Part shown: positions 23,121 through 34,903 of the stretch, piece after piece
How positions within the stretch are numbered: position 1 is the stretch's first letter
How the letters are laid out: every line of letters begins with the position of its first letter
Assembly (NCBI RefSeq): GCF_034140825.1
Contig: NC_089037.1
Coordinates: forward strand, 7,886,001 to 7,950,000
Origin: Oryza sativa Japonica Group
Taxonomy: Eukaryota; Streptophyta; Magnoliopsida; Poales; Poaceae
Direction of reading: 5' to 3'
Length of the DNA: 64,000 nucleotides
Program-made: the position numbers and the translations under genes
Notes under the pieces: generated by a model
The model's input: the letters and a program-made list of their open reading frames with translations, nothing else
What the model was told of the DNA's origin: nothing
The model's database searches: none

Positions 23121-26100
23121 ATGTATGCGAAAAATTTGAAACGTCATTCTACGGAGTACAGAAAGGGCGTAATAAATTTTATGAACGCCGTGGAGGAGGA
23201 TCGGAAAAGAAGAAACAGTGATTACATGTGTTCTCCATGTGCAGATTGCAAGAATGAGAATATGTTTGATAGCGGAGAGGACGTACACGGTCATCTGATA
23301 CAACGAGGATTCATGGAGGGCTATACATGTTGGGTGAAGCATGGAGAGCAAGAATCAGGAAGTGGAGCAGCAGCAGACAGAAGTGGTGCGCATAATCAGG
23401 AAGATGAAGATGAGCATGACATGTTTATACCTTCTCCATTGGGCGGTGAAATGGTTGATGTGGATCACGATCTGCTGCAAGACATGTTACGTGACGTTGA
23501 GGACCTAGCCCAAAATGAGAGAGATGGAATGAAGTTCATCAGGTTGGTCAGTGATTCCGAGACGCCTCTATACGCTGGATGCAAAGCAAAACACACTAAG
23601 TTGTCAGTTACCTTGGACCTAATGAAGCTAAAGGCAAGTAGTGTATGGACAGACAAGAGTTTCACAGATCTTTTAGGAATTTTGAAGGCTATGCTTCCTG
23701 TTGAGAATACATTGCCCGAGAAGACATACGAAGCAAAGCATGTTCTGTGTCCACTGGGGTTAGAGGTCCGTAGAATTCACGCTTGTCCAAACGACTGCAT
23801 ATTGTACCACAAGCAATATGCGGACTTGGATGCTTGTCCTGTCTGCAAGGCTTCTCGATACAAGTGAAAGAAAAGTGCTGACGAAGGAAAGAAGTCAAAG
23901 AGGGGTGGTCCGGCAAAGGTTGTGTGGTATCTACCTATCATTGATCGTTTCAAGAGAATCTTTGCCAACCCCAATGAAGCGAAGTTAGTACGTTGGCACG
24001 CCACGGAGAGAACGAATGACGGTATGCTTAGACACCCAGCGGATTCGATTGAATGGAGGAATACCGATCGAAAACACAAAGACTTTGCTGTCGACCCTAG
24101 AAACATGAGATATGTCCGTGTACGGATGGCATGAATCCTTTCGGTGACATGAGTAGTATTCACAGCACTTGGCCAGTTCTTATTGCGAACTATAACTTCC
24201 CGCCATGGTTATGCTTTAAACGGAAATATATTATGTTGTGCTTGTTAATCCAAGGTCCGAGGCAACCCGACAATGATATCGATGTATTCCTGGAGCCTGT
24301 TAACGACGATCTGGAGATTCTTTGGAAAGAAGGTGTGGAAACATGGGATGCATATGGTCAGGAAAACTTCAAGCTAAGAGTTCTATTGTTCTGCACCATT
24401 AATGACTACCCTGCACTCGGTAATCTTTCCGGACAAACTATAAAAGGAAAGAAGGCATGCTCCGATTGCAAGGAACATACATGAAGCCGGTGGCTGAAGA
24501 AATCACGAAAGATGGTATACATGGGTCATCGGAGGTGGCTCCCGCTACGTCACGCATTTAGAAGAAAGAAGAAAATTTTTAACGGTAAGAGAGAACTTCA
24601 GCCTGCTCCCAAAGATTTGTCCGGAGATGAGGTCCACAATATGGTCAAGGACATAAGCAATGAGTTTGGGAAGAAAAGAAAACGTAGCAAGACAAAGGAG
24701 AAGGGTATGTGGAAGAAAAAATCCATATTTTGGCGGCTACCTTACTGGAAAGATCTTGATGTCTGACATTGCATTGATCTCATGCATGTAGAAAAGAATG
24801 TGTGTGAGAGTTTGGTTGGCCTGATGTTGAATATTCCCAGGAAGACAAAGGACGGGTTGAACGCGCGCCTTGATCTACAGGACATGAATATTCGCAGTGA
24901 ACTCCAACCCATACGAGATGCAGAGACAGGTAGAGTGTACCTCCCTCCAGCCTGCCACACATTGTCGAATGATGAGAAGATCGCAGTGTTATCATGCTTG
25001 AAGGATATTAAAGTTTCATCGGGCTATTCAGCGAGGATAAGTATGTTAAATTGGACGATCTAAAACTTGTTGGAATGAAGTCTCACGATTGCCACGTGCT
25101 AATCACACAAATCTTGCCAGTTGCTATCAGAGGCATTCTACCACCGAAAGTGCGTCACACGATCCAACGTCTGTGCTCCTTCTTCAATGCAATTGGACAG
25201 AAGGTTATAGATCCAGAAGATCTAGATGGGTTGCAGACCGATATTGTGAATACCCTCTGTCACCTGGAGATGTTTTTCCCACTGTCTTTCTTTGATATAA
25301 TGGTTCATCTCCTTGTTCATCTAGTGAAGCAAACAAAACTATGTGGCCCAACTTTTCTAAGGGAAATGTGGCCGTTTGAAAGATACATGGGAGTTCTGAA
25401 GTCATACGTTCGTACTAGAGCTAAACCTGAGGGGAGCATCATTGAAGGTTACACGACTGAGGAGGCTATTGAGTTCTGTGTCAATTACATGTCCGATGCC
25501 GATCCTATCGGAGTTCCTGCGTCTCATCACGGGGGAAGGTTGTCAGGTGTTGGCACAATCGGAAGGAAAAGAATTAGGCCAGATCAAGTGTCGTATGCGC
25601 AGGCTCATTACGCTGTGCTCCAGCATATGGCAGAAGTTGGCCCATACTTTGAGGAGCACTTAGCGAAAATCCGAGATGAGAACTTGGGGCAAAATGATGC
25701 ATGGATTAACAGAGAACATAATTCTCGGTTCAACGAATGGTTCAAGAATCATGTGACAATGTCCACGGATGTCCCAAATGAGACAGTACAGTTGTTGGGG
25801 ATGGAACCGTCTTGGACCGTAGACACATGGCAAGGATACGATATAAATGGATACACATTTTACACCGTCAAACAAGATGACAAAAGCACAGTGCAAAACA
25901 GCGGCGTCCGTATAGATGCGTTCCAGGATTAAGTTGGGTCAAACACATACTACGGCCGCATTGAGGAGATCTGGGAGCTAAACTACGTCAAGTTCAAGGT
26001 TCCATTGTTCCGCTGCCGTTGGGTGAATCTACGCACTGGTGTCAAAGCCGACAAGGAAGGTTTCACTTTAGTAGATCTATCAAAGGTGGGATACGCCGAT

Positions 26101-26337
26101 GAACCATTTGTACTTGCGAAACAGGTCGAGCAGATATTCTACATAAAAGACCCTTCAAACAAGAGGATGCACATCATGAGGGATGGAAAGCGCCGAATTG
26201 TAGGAGTTGACAACGTCGTCGATGAAGAAGAATACAACCATAATCTTCATGTAAGACCTCACATTGACCTTGACGATGATCCCCAAGAGCCTGTGGCATA
26301 TACTCGTTCAGATCATACGGAAGGCATAACCTTGTGA
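23121..26337 (+). pseudogene. TNP2-type CACTA transposase, decayed
   Basis: The translation shows the plant CACTA transposase architecture in order. First is the transposase-associated Cys/His domain (WMYAKNLK at the start, CSPCADCKN and EDVHGHLIQRGFMEGY). Next is the TNP2/Transposase_21 body (HACPNDCILYHKQY, DACPVCKASRYK, MNPFGDMSSIHSTWPV, then KACSDCKEHT). DUF4218 follows (CHLEMFFPLSFFDIMVHLLVHL, here GPTFLREMWPFERYMG), and last DUF4216 (YYGRIEEIWEL, FKVPLFRCRWVN). Stops interrupt it at 23865, 24482, 24764 and 25930, and the frame shifts near 24125 and again near 25045. The stop at 24764 (VRHCID-type context read as V-stop-HCID) looks like a CGA-to-TGA change, as expected from methylated CpG decay. 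A short upstream exon beginning at 22990 is likely. It is inactive. Confidence 0.92.
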
Positions 26338-26447
26338 CCGATGCATTTGTACTTATCTATTGTAATGAAAGAAGTATTTTATTTTATTGTTTTATTGCAA
26401 AGACTTGATATGTGTAGTCATTAATATGGCTAATTTTGTTTTATTAC

Positions 26448-26650
26448 AAATGACCAAAACAAAAGAAAAGTTGTAGATCTTGATGAGAGGATCAACTTTG
26501 TTGTTGACCATATTTCCATTTGAAATCATTTAGTATCCGAAAATGTATTATAGCTAATAAAATGAATTATTACACAGCAGCTATATATTTTGCACTCACA
26601 AATACAAAAACTTCAAATGAAAGATGGAAAATGAGTCATCGGTGATGGGC
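26448..26650. repeat. Extra copy of the palindrome arm module
   Basis: GTTGTAGATCTTGATGAGAG, TTTCCATTTGAAATCATTTA and CAGCTATATATTTTGCACTC recur here in the same order as at about 27650-27960, outside the palindrome proper. It begins about 110 bp after the end of the transposase coding remnant. Confidence 0.75.
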
Positions 26651-26687
26651 CTTAGTTTATGTCCGATAGAGATTAATCTATCTCAAT

Positions 26688-28163
26688 CGGGCTTTGCCGT
26701 AGGGCCCGTCACAGATGACTCATCTGTGACGGGCTCCATACTAATGCCCGATTGAGATGACATTCAGGTCCGTCACGGATGACTCATCTGTGACGGGCCG
26801 TAAGATAATGCCCGATAGAGATTGATTAATCTCTATCGGGCTTTAACTAAGGCCCATCACCGATGACTATTTTTCCATTTTTCCAAACAAGTCTTTATAT
26901 TTGTGCGTACAAAATATATAGCTGTTGTATAATAATTTATTTTATTAGTCATAATACATTTTCGGGTACTAAATGATTTCAAATGGAAATATGGTCATGA
27001 ACAAAGTTGATCCTCTCATCAAGATCTACAACTTTTATTTTGGTCATTTGTCTATATAACTTTGTTCCCAACAGCTTGAAATTGATTTTGACAATATGAC
27101 AAATCTAAACAGCATTTGTAAATACTAAATGATTTCAAATGGAAATATACTCAAAAACAAAGTTGATCCTCTCATCAAGATCTACAACTTTTATTTAGGT
27201 CATTTTTCTATATAACTTTTTTTCCCAACAGCTTAATATTGATTTTGAATATATGACAAATCTAAACAGCATTTGTAAATACGAAATGATTTCACATGGG
27301 AATATGGTCAACAACAAAGTTGATCCTCTCATCAAGATCTACAACTTTTCTTTTGGTCACTTCTTCATCCGACAAAGTGATAATTATATTATTCACAAAA
27401 ATCACATTTCTCTCATCTGGTTTATAAACATCAACACATATATGTCAATTTTATAAACATTGATACTATCACTTTGTCGGATGAAGAAGTGACCAAAATA
27501 AAAGTTGTAGATCTTGATAAGTCGTACAACTTTGCTTTTTATGGCTTTCCCATTTGAAATCAGTTAGTATTTACAAATGCTGTTTAGATTTGTCATATTG
27601 TCAAAATCAATTTCAAGCTGTTGGAAACAAAGTTATATAGACAAATGACCAAAATAAAAGTTGTAGATCTTGATGAGAGGATCAACTTTGTTGTTGACCA
27701 TATTCCCATTTGAAATCATTTAGTATTTACAAATGCTGTTTAGATTTGTCATATATTCAAAATCAATTTCAAGTTGTTGGGAAAAAAGTTATATAGAAAA
27801 ATGACTAAAATAAAAGTTGTAGATCTTGATAACCTCTACAATTTTGTTGTTCACCATATTTCGATTTGAAATCATTTAGAATATGAAAATATATTATGAC
27901 TGATAAAATGAATTATTATACAGCAGCTATATATTTTGTACGCACAAATATAAAGACTTGTTTGGAAAAATGGAAAAATAGTCATCGGTGACGGGCCTTA
28001 GTTAAAGCCCGATAGAGATATCTCTATCGGGCATTATCTTATGGCCCGTCACAGATGAGTCATCCGTGACGGGCCTGAATGTCATCTCAATCGGGCATTA
28101 GTATGGAGCCCGTCACCGATGAGTCATCTGTGACGGGCCCTACGGCAAAGCCCGATAGAGATG
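26688..28163. repeat. 1.48-kb palindrome between the two CACTA genes
   Basis: Two arms of about 695 bp (26688-27382 and 27467-28163) are near-perfect reverse complements separated by an 84-bp spacer. The inner border is GGTCACTTCTTCATCCGACA on the left and TGTCGGATGAAGAAGTGACC on the right. Each arm holds, from outside in, an array of GTGACGGGC/CCCGAT(A/T)GAGAT motifs like those at the element ends, then the AGCTATATATTTTGTACGCA module, then two or three repeats of a module with AGTTGATCCTCTCATCAAGA and AAATGATTTCAAATGG. A transcript across it would form a very long hairpin. Confidence 0.9.
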
Positions 28164-28235
28164 ACTCATCACTCTACTATAACTAGGGTTTCTCAGATCG
28201 GATCAAAAATTTTTCTAAGTCCCGCTACAATTTCC

Positions 28236-28520
28236 CGCCTCCTTAGAACCCTAGCGCCGCCGCCAACTCGTACTTCGCCGCCGCCGTCCTCCCTCACCGC
28301 CACCGCCACCGAGACCGCCACCGCTGCCGCCGCCACCGAGCCCGGCGCCGTCTCCACCGAGCCCGGCGTCGTCTCCACAGACCGGCGACGCCCTCCACCG
28401 AGCCCGGCGCCGCCGCCGCGAACTCCTCCTTCGCCGAGCCCGCCGCCGCCGCCACCGAGCCCGCCGCCTCCACCGAGCCCGGCGCCGCCACCACTGAGCC
28501 CCCCCGGCCGACCTCAGGTG
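28236..28520 (+). repeat. GCC/CCG-rich leader of the second CACTA gene
   Basis: A run of near-repeats built from GCCGCCACCGAGCCCGGCG follows the palindrome. It stays open for about 130 codons as a Pro/Ser/Ala-rich frame ending near 28565, but it has no recognisable domain. The likeliest role is the first, non-coding exon and promoter-proximal leader of the gene starting at 29033, with a donor-like AGGTGAGT at 28515. Confidence 0.5.
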
Positions 28521-28564
28521 AGTCCTCCATCGCGCCGCCCTCTGCTACCTGCATGTGGTGAATG

Positions 28565-28860
28565 ATGAAATGTGGATGTTGGGATAAAATGTGGATGTTG
28601 GGATGAATTTAGTGATAGATGATTTTAGTTGATTGATGACATGATGATGAATAGATGAAATGTGGTGCATTAATGAATTTAGTGATAGATGATTTTAGTG
28701 ATAGATGATTTTAGGGATTGATGATATGTGGTGAACGAATGGTTTTTTTGATTGATGACATGTTGATGAATAGATGGAATGTGGTGCATTAATGAATTTA
28801 GTGATAGATGCATGATATGTGGATGAATAGATGGTATGAGGTGAATTTATGATTTTAGGA
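28565..28860 (+). repeat. Irregular AT-rich tandem repeat in the CACTA second-gene leader intron
   Basis: ATGAATTTAGTGATAGATGA and related words (GATGAATAGATG, GAAATGTGGTGCATTAATGA) recur at irregular spacing. An AG acceptor at 29030-29031, just before the ATG at 29033, would end the intron. Confidence 0.6.
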
Positions 28861-29032
28861 TTTGATTATATGTTTAATTTATTTATATGTGACATTCAAT
28901 TCATTCTATTACTGTGAGATGTGCAATTTAGTTTATTTATATGCTTCATTTATTTATAAGTTACATTCAATTCATTGTAATAGATTGTAGCATTGAATTG
29001 TGTATTTTTGTTATTTTGAAAAAAAGTAGACG

Positions 29033-31999
29033 ATGTCTCAGCAAGGCGAACCAATGTCGACGACAACTAGTGGGTCCTCAAGGACACGTACTCCTAGGAC
29101 TGGGAACAAAATCCCTAAGGAACGGTTCCGCATAACAGCGATGGACGCCGTAGGGTTGCCGACATCTCCAAAGAAAATATTGAGCCGATTTAGGTCTATC
29201 TGCGGGGTCATAGGTAGGCAGAAATTCAGTATTCTGCAAGATGACATCAAGCTCGTGCCGGCCGCAGAGAAGGACATTGCTTGGCTAACGTTCAAGGAGA
29301 GCTTCGATTATTCTGCGGAGCATGAGGACCGTCTTAGGCGGGCTGCTTTCAAGGTTATGGGCAATGCTTGGAAGAATTTCAAGACTAAGCTAGTCGGCGA
29401 GTTCGTCTACAACCCGACGAATCCAGATCCAAGAGAGAAATTTCCTTGGATCACGGAACAGGTCTGGGAGGAATTCCATGTGAAGAAGTCGACCCCCGAG
29501 TCCAGAGCTAGTAGCGAGGCATATCGCTTGCTCTAGACCAAGAACCAGCATCCGCATCGGTTTGGCACCGCTGAATATGCCGGTAAGAAAGAGGAATGGC
29601 AGCGTGAGGATGAAGAAGCGGAGGAATCGAACACACCACTTGTGTTTGGCGATATCCCACACCCTCGGGCTAGGAACTGGGCCAGGACCAGGTACCAGAA
29701 GAAGGATGATGGCACAATCATCATGCCAAATCCAGAAGATCAACGAGTATACGAAGCTATAGTAAGTGTGTAGTCCAACTAGATGTTCGCATTGTTTCTG
29801 ATCATGCAGTTTATTTAACCCCACTAAATTGTAATGCAGAAGGAGTTGGTTGCCGATCAACAAGCCTCGCAAGAGGCCTGCTCTCAAAGACGCGAGGACG
29901 ACCTCCTCATGAAAGCGTTGGGCAACAAGGAACACCGTGGATGGACATGGGGCGTTGGGTCTTCTGTTCCCTGGAAGTATGGATTTCCAGACTATGCGTG
30001 GCAGTACAAGAAGCGGACTTCCAACAAGGCGAAGAAAGATGCACGCCTTGAAGCCAAGATCCAGGTGTCGATAAGAGTTGAGCTGACATCTGAATTCTAC
30101 GAAAAGCTCGAGTCGATGAGGGCCAAGATTAGGCAAGAGATCCGAGAAGAGCAACAGAACCCCCAGGCCGCCGCTGCTGCTGCGCACGAAGAGCAACATC
30201 GGTCGACAGCGCCGTCGACCACATAACGGTAAAAGTTTCATCCACAATGCATGAAAGACTTAACGAATCCATATGATATATAATATTCTAAAAAAAATGA
30301 TTAATCTATCGCAGGAACCAACGAGCTACACCCTCACAGTTATGGTGATGCCAACCTTCACGGTTCCAGCAGCCAAGGGACTTGCGTACAAGCCGACCCC
30401 AAAGACAAGAGTGCATGGAGCGCAACTCAGGGGCGACTGTGCAAAAGTTCAAGTCGACTCGGTGAAGCCGGAATACGAGTTATTCCCACTAAAGTATCCA
30501 CCAAACGACGAGGTCCTCTCACTAGGAAATGCCTGTGGTACCTTCATCCAATGGCCCAAGGACCTCATTGAGATCAGGGTTACAGCGAGGCCAACCACTG
30601 CACCAGGCGGTCGTCCACCAAAGAGACCCGCCTCTGCTCCTTCAGCCCCTCCTGCTCAAGATCGTCATGCACAATCTTACGATGTGCAGTTGCAGTACGA
30701 CACGGATTTTGGGGAGGACCGAACGGAGGCTGACAGCAAGGCAATTCATGAACCCCTACCAATGAAAAAGAGCAGGAAGGCACACTCTTCCCCTCAGAGA
30801 ATTACTCTCGATAAACCCGAAGCAAAGGGGAGAGGAAGGGGAGGAAAGGTGCAGTCCTCGCTTCTAGCTCCAAGGAAGCTAGATCTGGGCATGGGCCAGG
30901 AAGAGACTAAGGGCAAAGAGGTCAAGAAGAAATACGCTGCTCCACAGGAGTTCCATCTAGGCATGCCATTGGTTAGAGATGACGTGCTTGCCGCAATGGG
31001 CACCGCTTGCAAGGACCTTCACGCATACTACATGGAGAAATCTAACGCCAGGAAGCCGAATAAAGCTACCGATATCCTTGGAGAGCATGATGGAAAGCCA
31101 TTCCTTGGTCCAACAAATGATATCGTCGTCGACTTCAAGGATCTATTCGACCTCTACATGCTCCGAGCGGTGGACACAAGCCTCCTTAAGTGCTACTCCT
31201 TGTAAGTATTGTCACCCAACTCAATCTGGTAATAACAATCGGATTAACTCGCTTACAAGATCGTTTATCCTGTGTGTAGGTTAAGTTGGCAATGGTGTCA
31301 GAAGAATGCACCGGAAGTTGCCTTCCTTGATCCACAAGTGGTCACTGTCACAAATCTTCAGAATGACCGTCAAGGAATGGTCAACTACATCTACGACACC
31401 TTGTGGTCCCGCCAAGACAAGGAGTACATTATGTGCGCCTATAATCAATAGTAAGTGTGTTATCTAAATATACACAACAGCATGACACATTCCTTCAGTA
31501 CTTAATTAACTTTCACTATATTAATGCCGCAGTGCCCATTGGATCCTTCTGATCATAGCACCTAAGTGGAGTACATGTCACTACCTGAACTCCAGAATTG
31601 ATAAGAACACATATGATTGGACCCCAATTCAACTAGTGATAGATGAAGCGTGGGCCCAATACGTGCAAAGAGGAGGCCTCAGGAAGATAGGACATGACAC
31701 CCTCATCCACAAAAAGGACTTCCCGGTGAAGCAACAAATAGGTGACCAGTGCAGATTCTATGTGTGCCACAACATGCGCCTTCTGTATAGAGATAAGGTG
31801 AAGACTTTGGCTGAGTTTGAGGTCGGTGGTCTCAATTGTGATAGACTAACTACATTTTAGCACTTATATATGATCGATCAACTAATCTGGAATTATGACA
31901 ATGTAGGGCACAATAATCAAGTCTCTGCCTACCAGCTTTGAGGAGGTTCGCGAGGAGATAGCCAGCTTCATCCTCTGCGAAATAATTAACCCCAAATAA
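29033..31999 (+). CDS. CACTA second gene: Transposase_24 domain plus Ulp1-like peptidase domain
   Basis: Exons read as 29033-29761, 29840-about 30228, 30315-31201, 31280-31450, 31533-31821 and 31907-31999. The first two exons carry the plant Ptta/En-Spm Transposase_24 domain (AMDAVGLPTSPKKILSRF, AFKVMGNAWKNFKTKLVG, then GWTWGVGSSVPWKYGF). The third carries a basic linker and FGEDRTEADSK. The last three carry a C48/Ulp1-like fold, with HWILLIIAPKWSTCHYLNSR (catalytic His) and a Gln-x-Cys region QIGDQCRFYVCHNM (candidate catalytic Cys). Ulp1 enzymes cleave SUMO-like tags; in CACTA elements the role is unproven. A TAG at 29534 and a TAA at 30224 interrupt exons 1 and 2, and the exon 2-3 junction is out of phase as drawn. 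The gene is probably broken, though the 3' half is clean. Confidence 0.8.
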
Positions 32000-32429
32000 A
32001 TGTTTAGGCTTAAACTAAAATGATGAACAATGTTGAACTTTTATGTTTAGGCAATGATGAACACTTATTATGCAACTGTGATGATGTAAATGTGATGCTT
32101 ATATTTATGTATATATTTCATATGTTTATGTTAAGACTTACTAAATAAATATTTGATCTAATTAACTCGGTTTTGCAGGTGAAATATGATAAATATTTGA
32201 ATGGATGTGAAATATGTGAATGGATGTGAAATATGAGATGGCTGTAAATGTGTGGTTGTGTGAAATATATTGATGTCTGTGTATGTGAATGCATATGTAT
32301 ATGAATGGGTGATGCTGGGGAGCTGGGGATATTGGATATCTGTGTTTGTTTCTGTTATTTATGCAGCGGGCATGGCTAGCAAAGGCCTGAGGCTAGCCAA
32401 AAAACAAATTTTATTTTTTTTGTGATTAT

Positions 32430-32850
32430 AGTCATCTGTGACGGGCCATAACTAAATGCCCGATTGAGATGATAGTCATCTGTGACGGGCTCTAATTTAG
32501 GCCAGATTAAGGTCAGCAGTCATCTGTGACGGGCTCTAGTTTAGCCCCGATTGAGATGAGTATCATCTGTGACGGGCTCTAGTTTAGGCCCGATAAATGT
32601 TAGTAGTCATCTGTGACGGGCTCTAATTGTGGCCCGATTGAGGTAAGTCATCTGTGACGGGCTATAGTTTGACCGGTCGTCTGGGTCAGAGTTATCGGTG
32701 ACGGGCTTTACTTAGGGTCCGATTGAGATAGATTCATCCGTGACGGCCGTTTGTCCGATTGAGATAACTCTTCACATCAGTGACTTCTAGCCTGTGACGG
32801 ACGCTGTGCCCGATTGAGATGGGGCTTACCGCCCGATTGAGATAAGGGTA
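32430..32850. repeat. Right subterminal motif array of the CACTA element
   Basis: About eight copies of CATCTGTGACGGGC alternate with GCCCGATTGAGAT, mostly in one orientation, spaced 50-60 bp. They match the left array and the arms of the internal palindrome. Confidence 0.85.
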
Positions 32851-33576
32851 TCCGTTCCAGTGACTGTAGGCGTAATATTCTGTGAGTGGCTTGATCGTAG
32901 TATGAGACCACTAGTCAAGGATAACTTTTTGACAATTTTAAATACTAGTTCATTCCAGTGTTGATCTTTTTCTTGTACGTATATCAGCCATGCAAATGCT
33001 ATTTATACAGTATACTCTATCTATATAGTAGTGTTTTTTATTGGAGTAAGAGTTAGTATAACGATTGACTGGAAACAATAAAACATTAAACGATATCCAG
33101 AAATTATAAGGACTTGCTTACTTCGTTGCTCTGATTAACCTTTTCAAAATTTTGGCGTTAACTAGATTTTTGGCAGTGTTTATTTCAAGATGAAACTCTT
33201 AGAACTACCAAATTCGATAAGATAGTAATGATAATGTCTTATTTAATTTGTTACTTTATTAAAATTTAGTGAAATTAAAAACTGGAATAAAGCTAACAAG
33301 TCCTAAAATATCCAATTTAAGATCCTCCCGAGTCCTAATTCTCGGTGACTTGGTCAACTGTGCGCTCGTTTGCTGGCATGGTAACAACCGCTGAAAACAG
33401 CAGTCTACGGGTGATTTCATCTCGACAGCAGTTTGCCAGAGCTCTGGTCTTGAATTGAACTGCACTGCACACGGATGAGGCTTCTCTCACTTAAGTTAGT
33501 GGGACATCAGTCACTGACATATGGGCTCGTGGGTGTGGGTCTCACCTGTCAGGGACACATGTCCCTCTAACTTTAA

Positions 33577-33724
33577 GGCCTAGGTTAGTTTCTAACTTTT
33601 TCTGCAAATTTATAACTTTTCTATCACATCAAAACTTTCCTACACATATAAACTTTCAACTTTTTCATCACATCGTTTCAATTTCAATCAAACTTCTAAT
33701 TTTGGCGTGAACTAAACACACCCT
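33577..33724. mobile_element. Short MITE, CATCACATCAAAACTTTCCT type
   Basis: The interior TATCACATCAAAACTTTCCT and TTCATCACATCGTTTCAATT matches the elements at 51877-52020 and, reversed, 43675-43799. The right end is GTGAACTAAACACACCCTA. Confidence 0.65.
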
Positions 33725-34386
33725 AAGTTAGAGGAGCTCCTTCCACTGCACACTGGGGCAGCCTGAAAGTCTGAACGAGTTCCTTTTTATTTGGGTGAGA
33801 AGTCTGAACAAATCTGATGCCGATGGACTCCCAGGAGGAGCGTGAAATCTGCCGAGGCGAAGTCACCACCATAGTCCGTTGTCACCGGTGACGTCGTTAC
33901 CGCTGCTGACTCCGGTACAATTAACCGACAAATGGAGAACGGTAAACCTCGACCGGCGCCTTGCAATGTTCGCGGTCACTAGGAGAGACAACGAAGAGCC
34001 ACGCACTTGTCACGCGGAATACGGATCGCGTTCAATTCATTCAGCGGTTGAAGCGGACAGCGCCGGCTGGCCGGCCGGCCGGTCCAGACCGATGGAGCTC
34101 CGGATTTATGATGCATGTAACCGACTCGCCAACCGCTCTTAATGTGTCCCTCCACGAACTCATGACGCTTGTTTTCTTGCTCATGCCACTGGGATGGTAC
34201 GTAGTAGCAATGTCTCACCGTGACTATAGTCCTATAGGATCACGGCTGGCCAGTTTATAGATCCCGTCTTCGCATGTCTCAAGTACTCAATTTAGCTAGG
34301 AGTACAGCTTCTAAAACAGTATTCGTCTGTAATACTACTCCTGTGATTAGCTACGAGGAAAAAGTTTTAGTACTTAGTACTATTAT

Positions 34387-34728
34387 GGCTCTGGTTTAGT
34401 TCCCAAAAACTTTTCGCAAAAACATCACATCAAATTTTGGACATATATATATAGCATTAAATATAGATAAAAATAAAAACTAATTACACAGTTTCCATGT
34501 AAATTGCGAGATGAATTTTTTGAGCCTAATTAGTCTATGATTAGCCATAAGTACTACGGTAACTCACATGTAATAATGACGATTTAATTAGGCTCAAAAG
34601 ATTTTTCTCGCGTTTTCCAGACGAGTTATGAAATTAATTTTTTCATTCATGTCCGAAAACCCCTTCCAACATCCAGTCAAACGTCCAATATGATACCCAA
34701 AAATTTTTATTTCACCAACTAAACAGCC
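34387..34728. mobile_element. High-copy foldback MITE
   Basis: The left end GGCTCTGGTTTAGTTCCC mirrors the right end CACCAACTAAACAGCC. The interior has GCGAGATGAATTTTTTGAGC and ATTAGGCTCAAAAGATTTTT, as in the family at 8117. Confidence 0.7.
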
Positions 34729-34903
34729 TTATGTCTAGAGAATTTTTTTTAAGATAATTATGTCTAGAGAATTGATTGGGCTTTTGGTTGACTTCTTTGA
34801 CACGCAGTACAAACGACATACGGTAGCTAGCGCGAGACAAATGAAGCACGAGTTGATGTGCAAACCTTTCCCTCCTTCCAGAATCCCATAACTTCTTCTC
34901 TGA

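Larger units (their letters stand above)
22451..32862 (+). mobile_element. CACTA (En/Spm) DNA transposon, 10.4 kb, both ends present
   Basis: The left end reads CACTAGTACAGATCC. The right end reads GGGTATCCGTTCCAGTG, whose complement starts CACTGGAACGGATACC. The element is flanked by a 3-bp duplication ACT (22448-22450 and 32863-32865), the size typical of CACTA insertion. Both ends carry arrays of GTGACGGGC and CCCGATTGAGAT motifs. Between them lie a decayed TNP2-type transposase gene, a 1.48-kb palindrome, and a second gene of Transposase_24/Ulp1 type on the same strand. With the transposase broken, the copy cannot be autonomous, but it could respond to transposase made elsewhere if its diverged ends still work. 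Confidence 0.93.
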
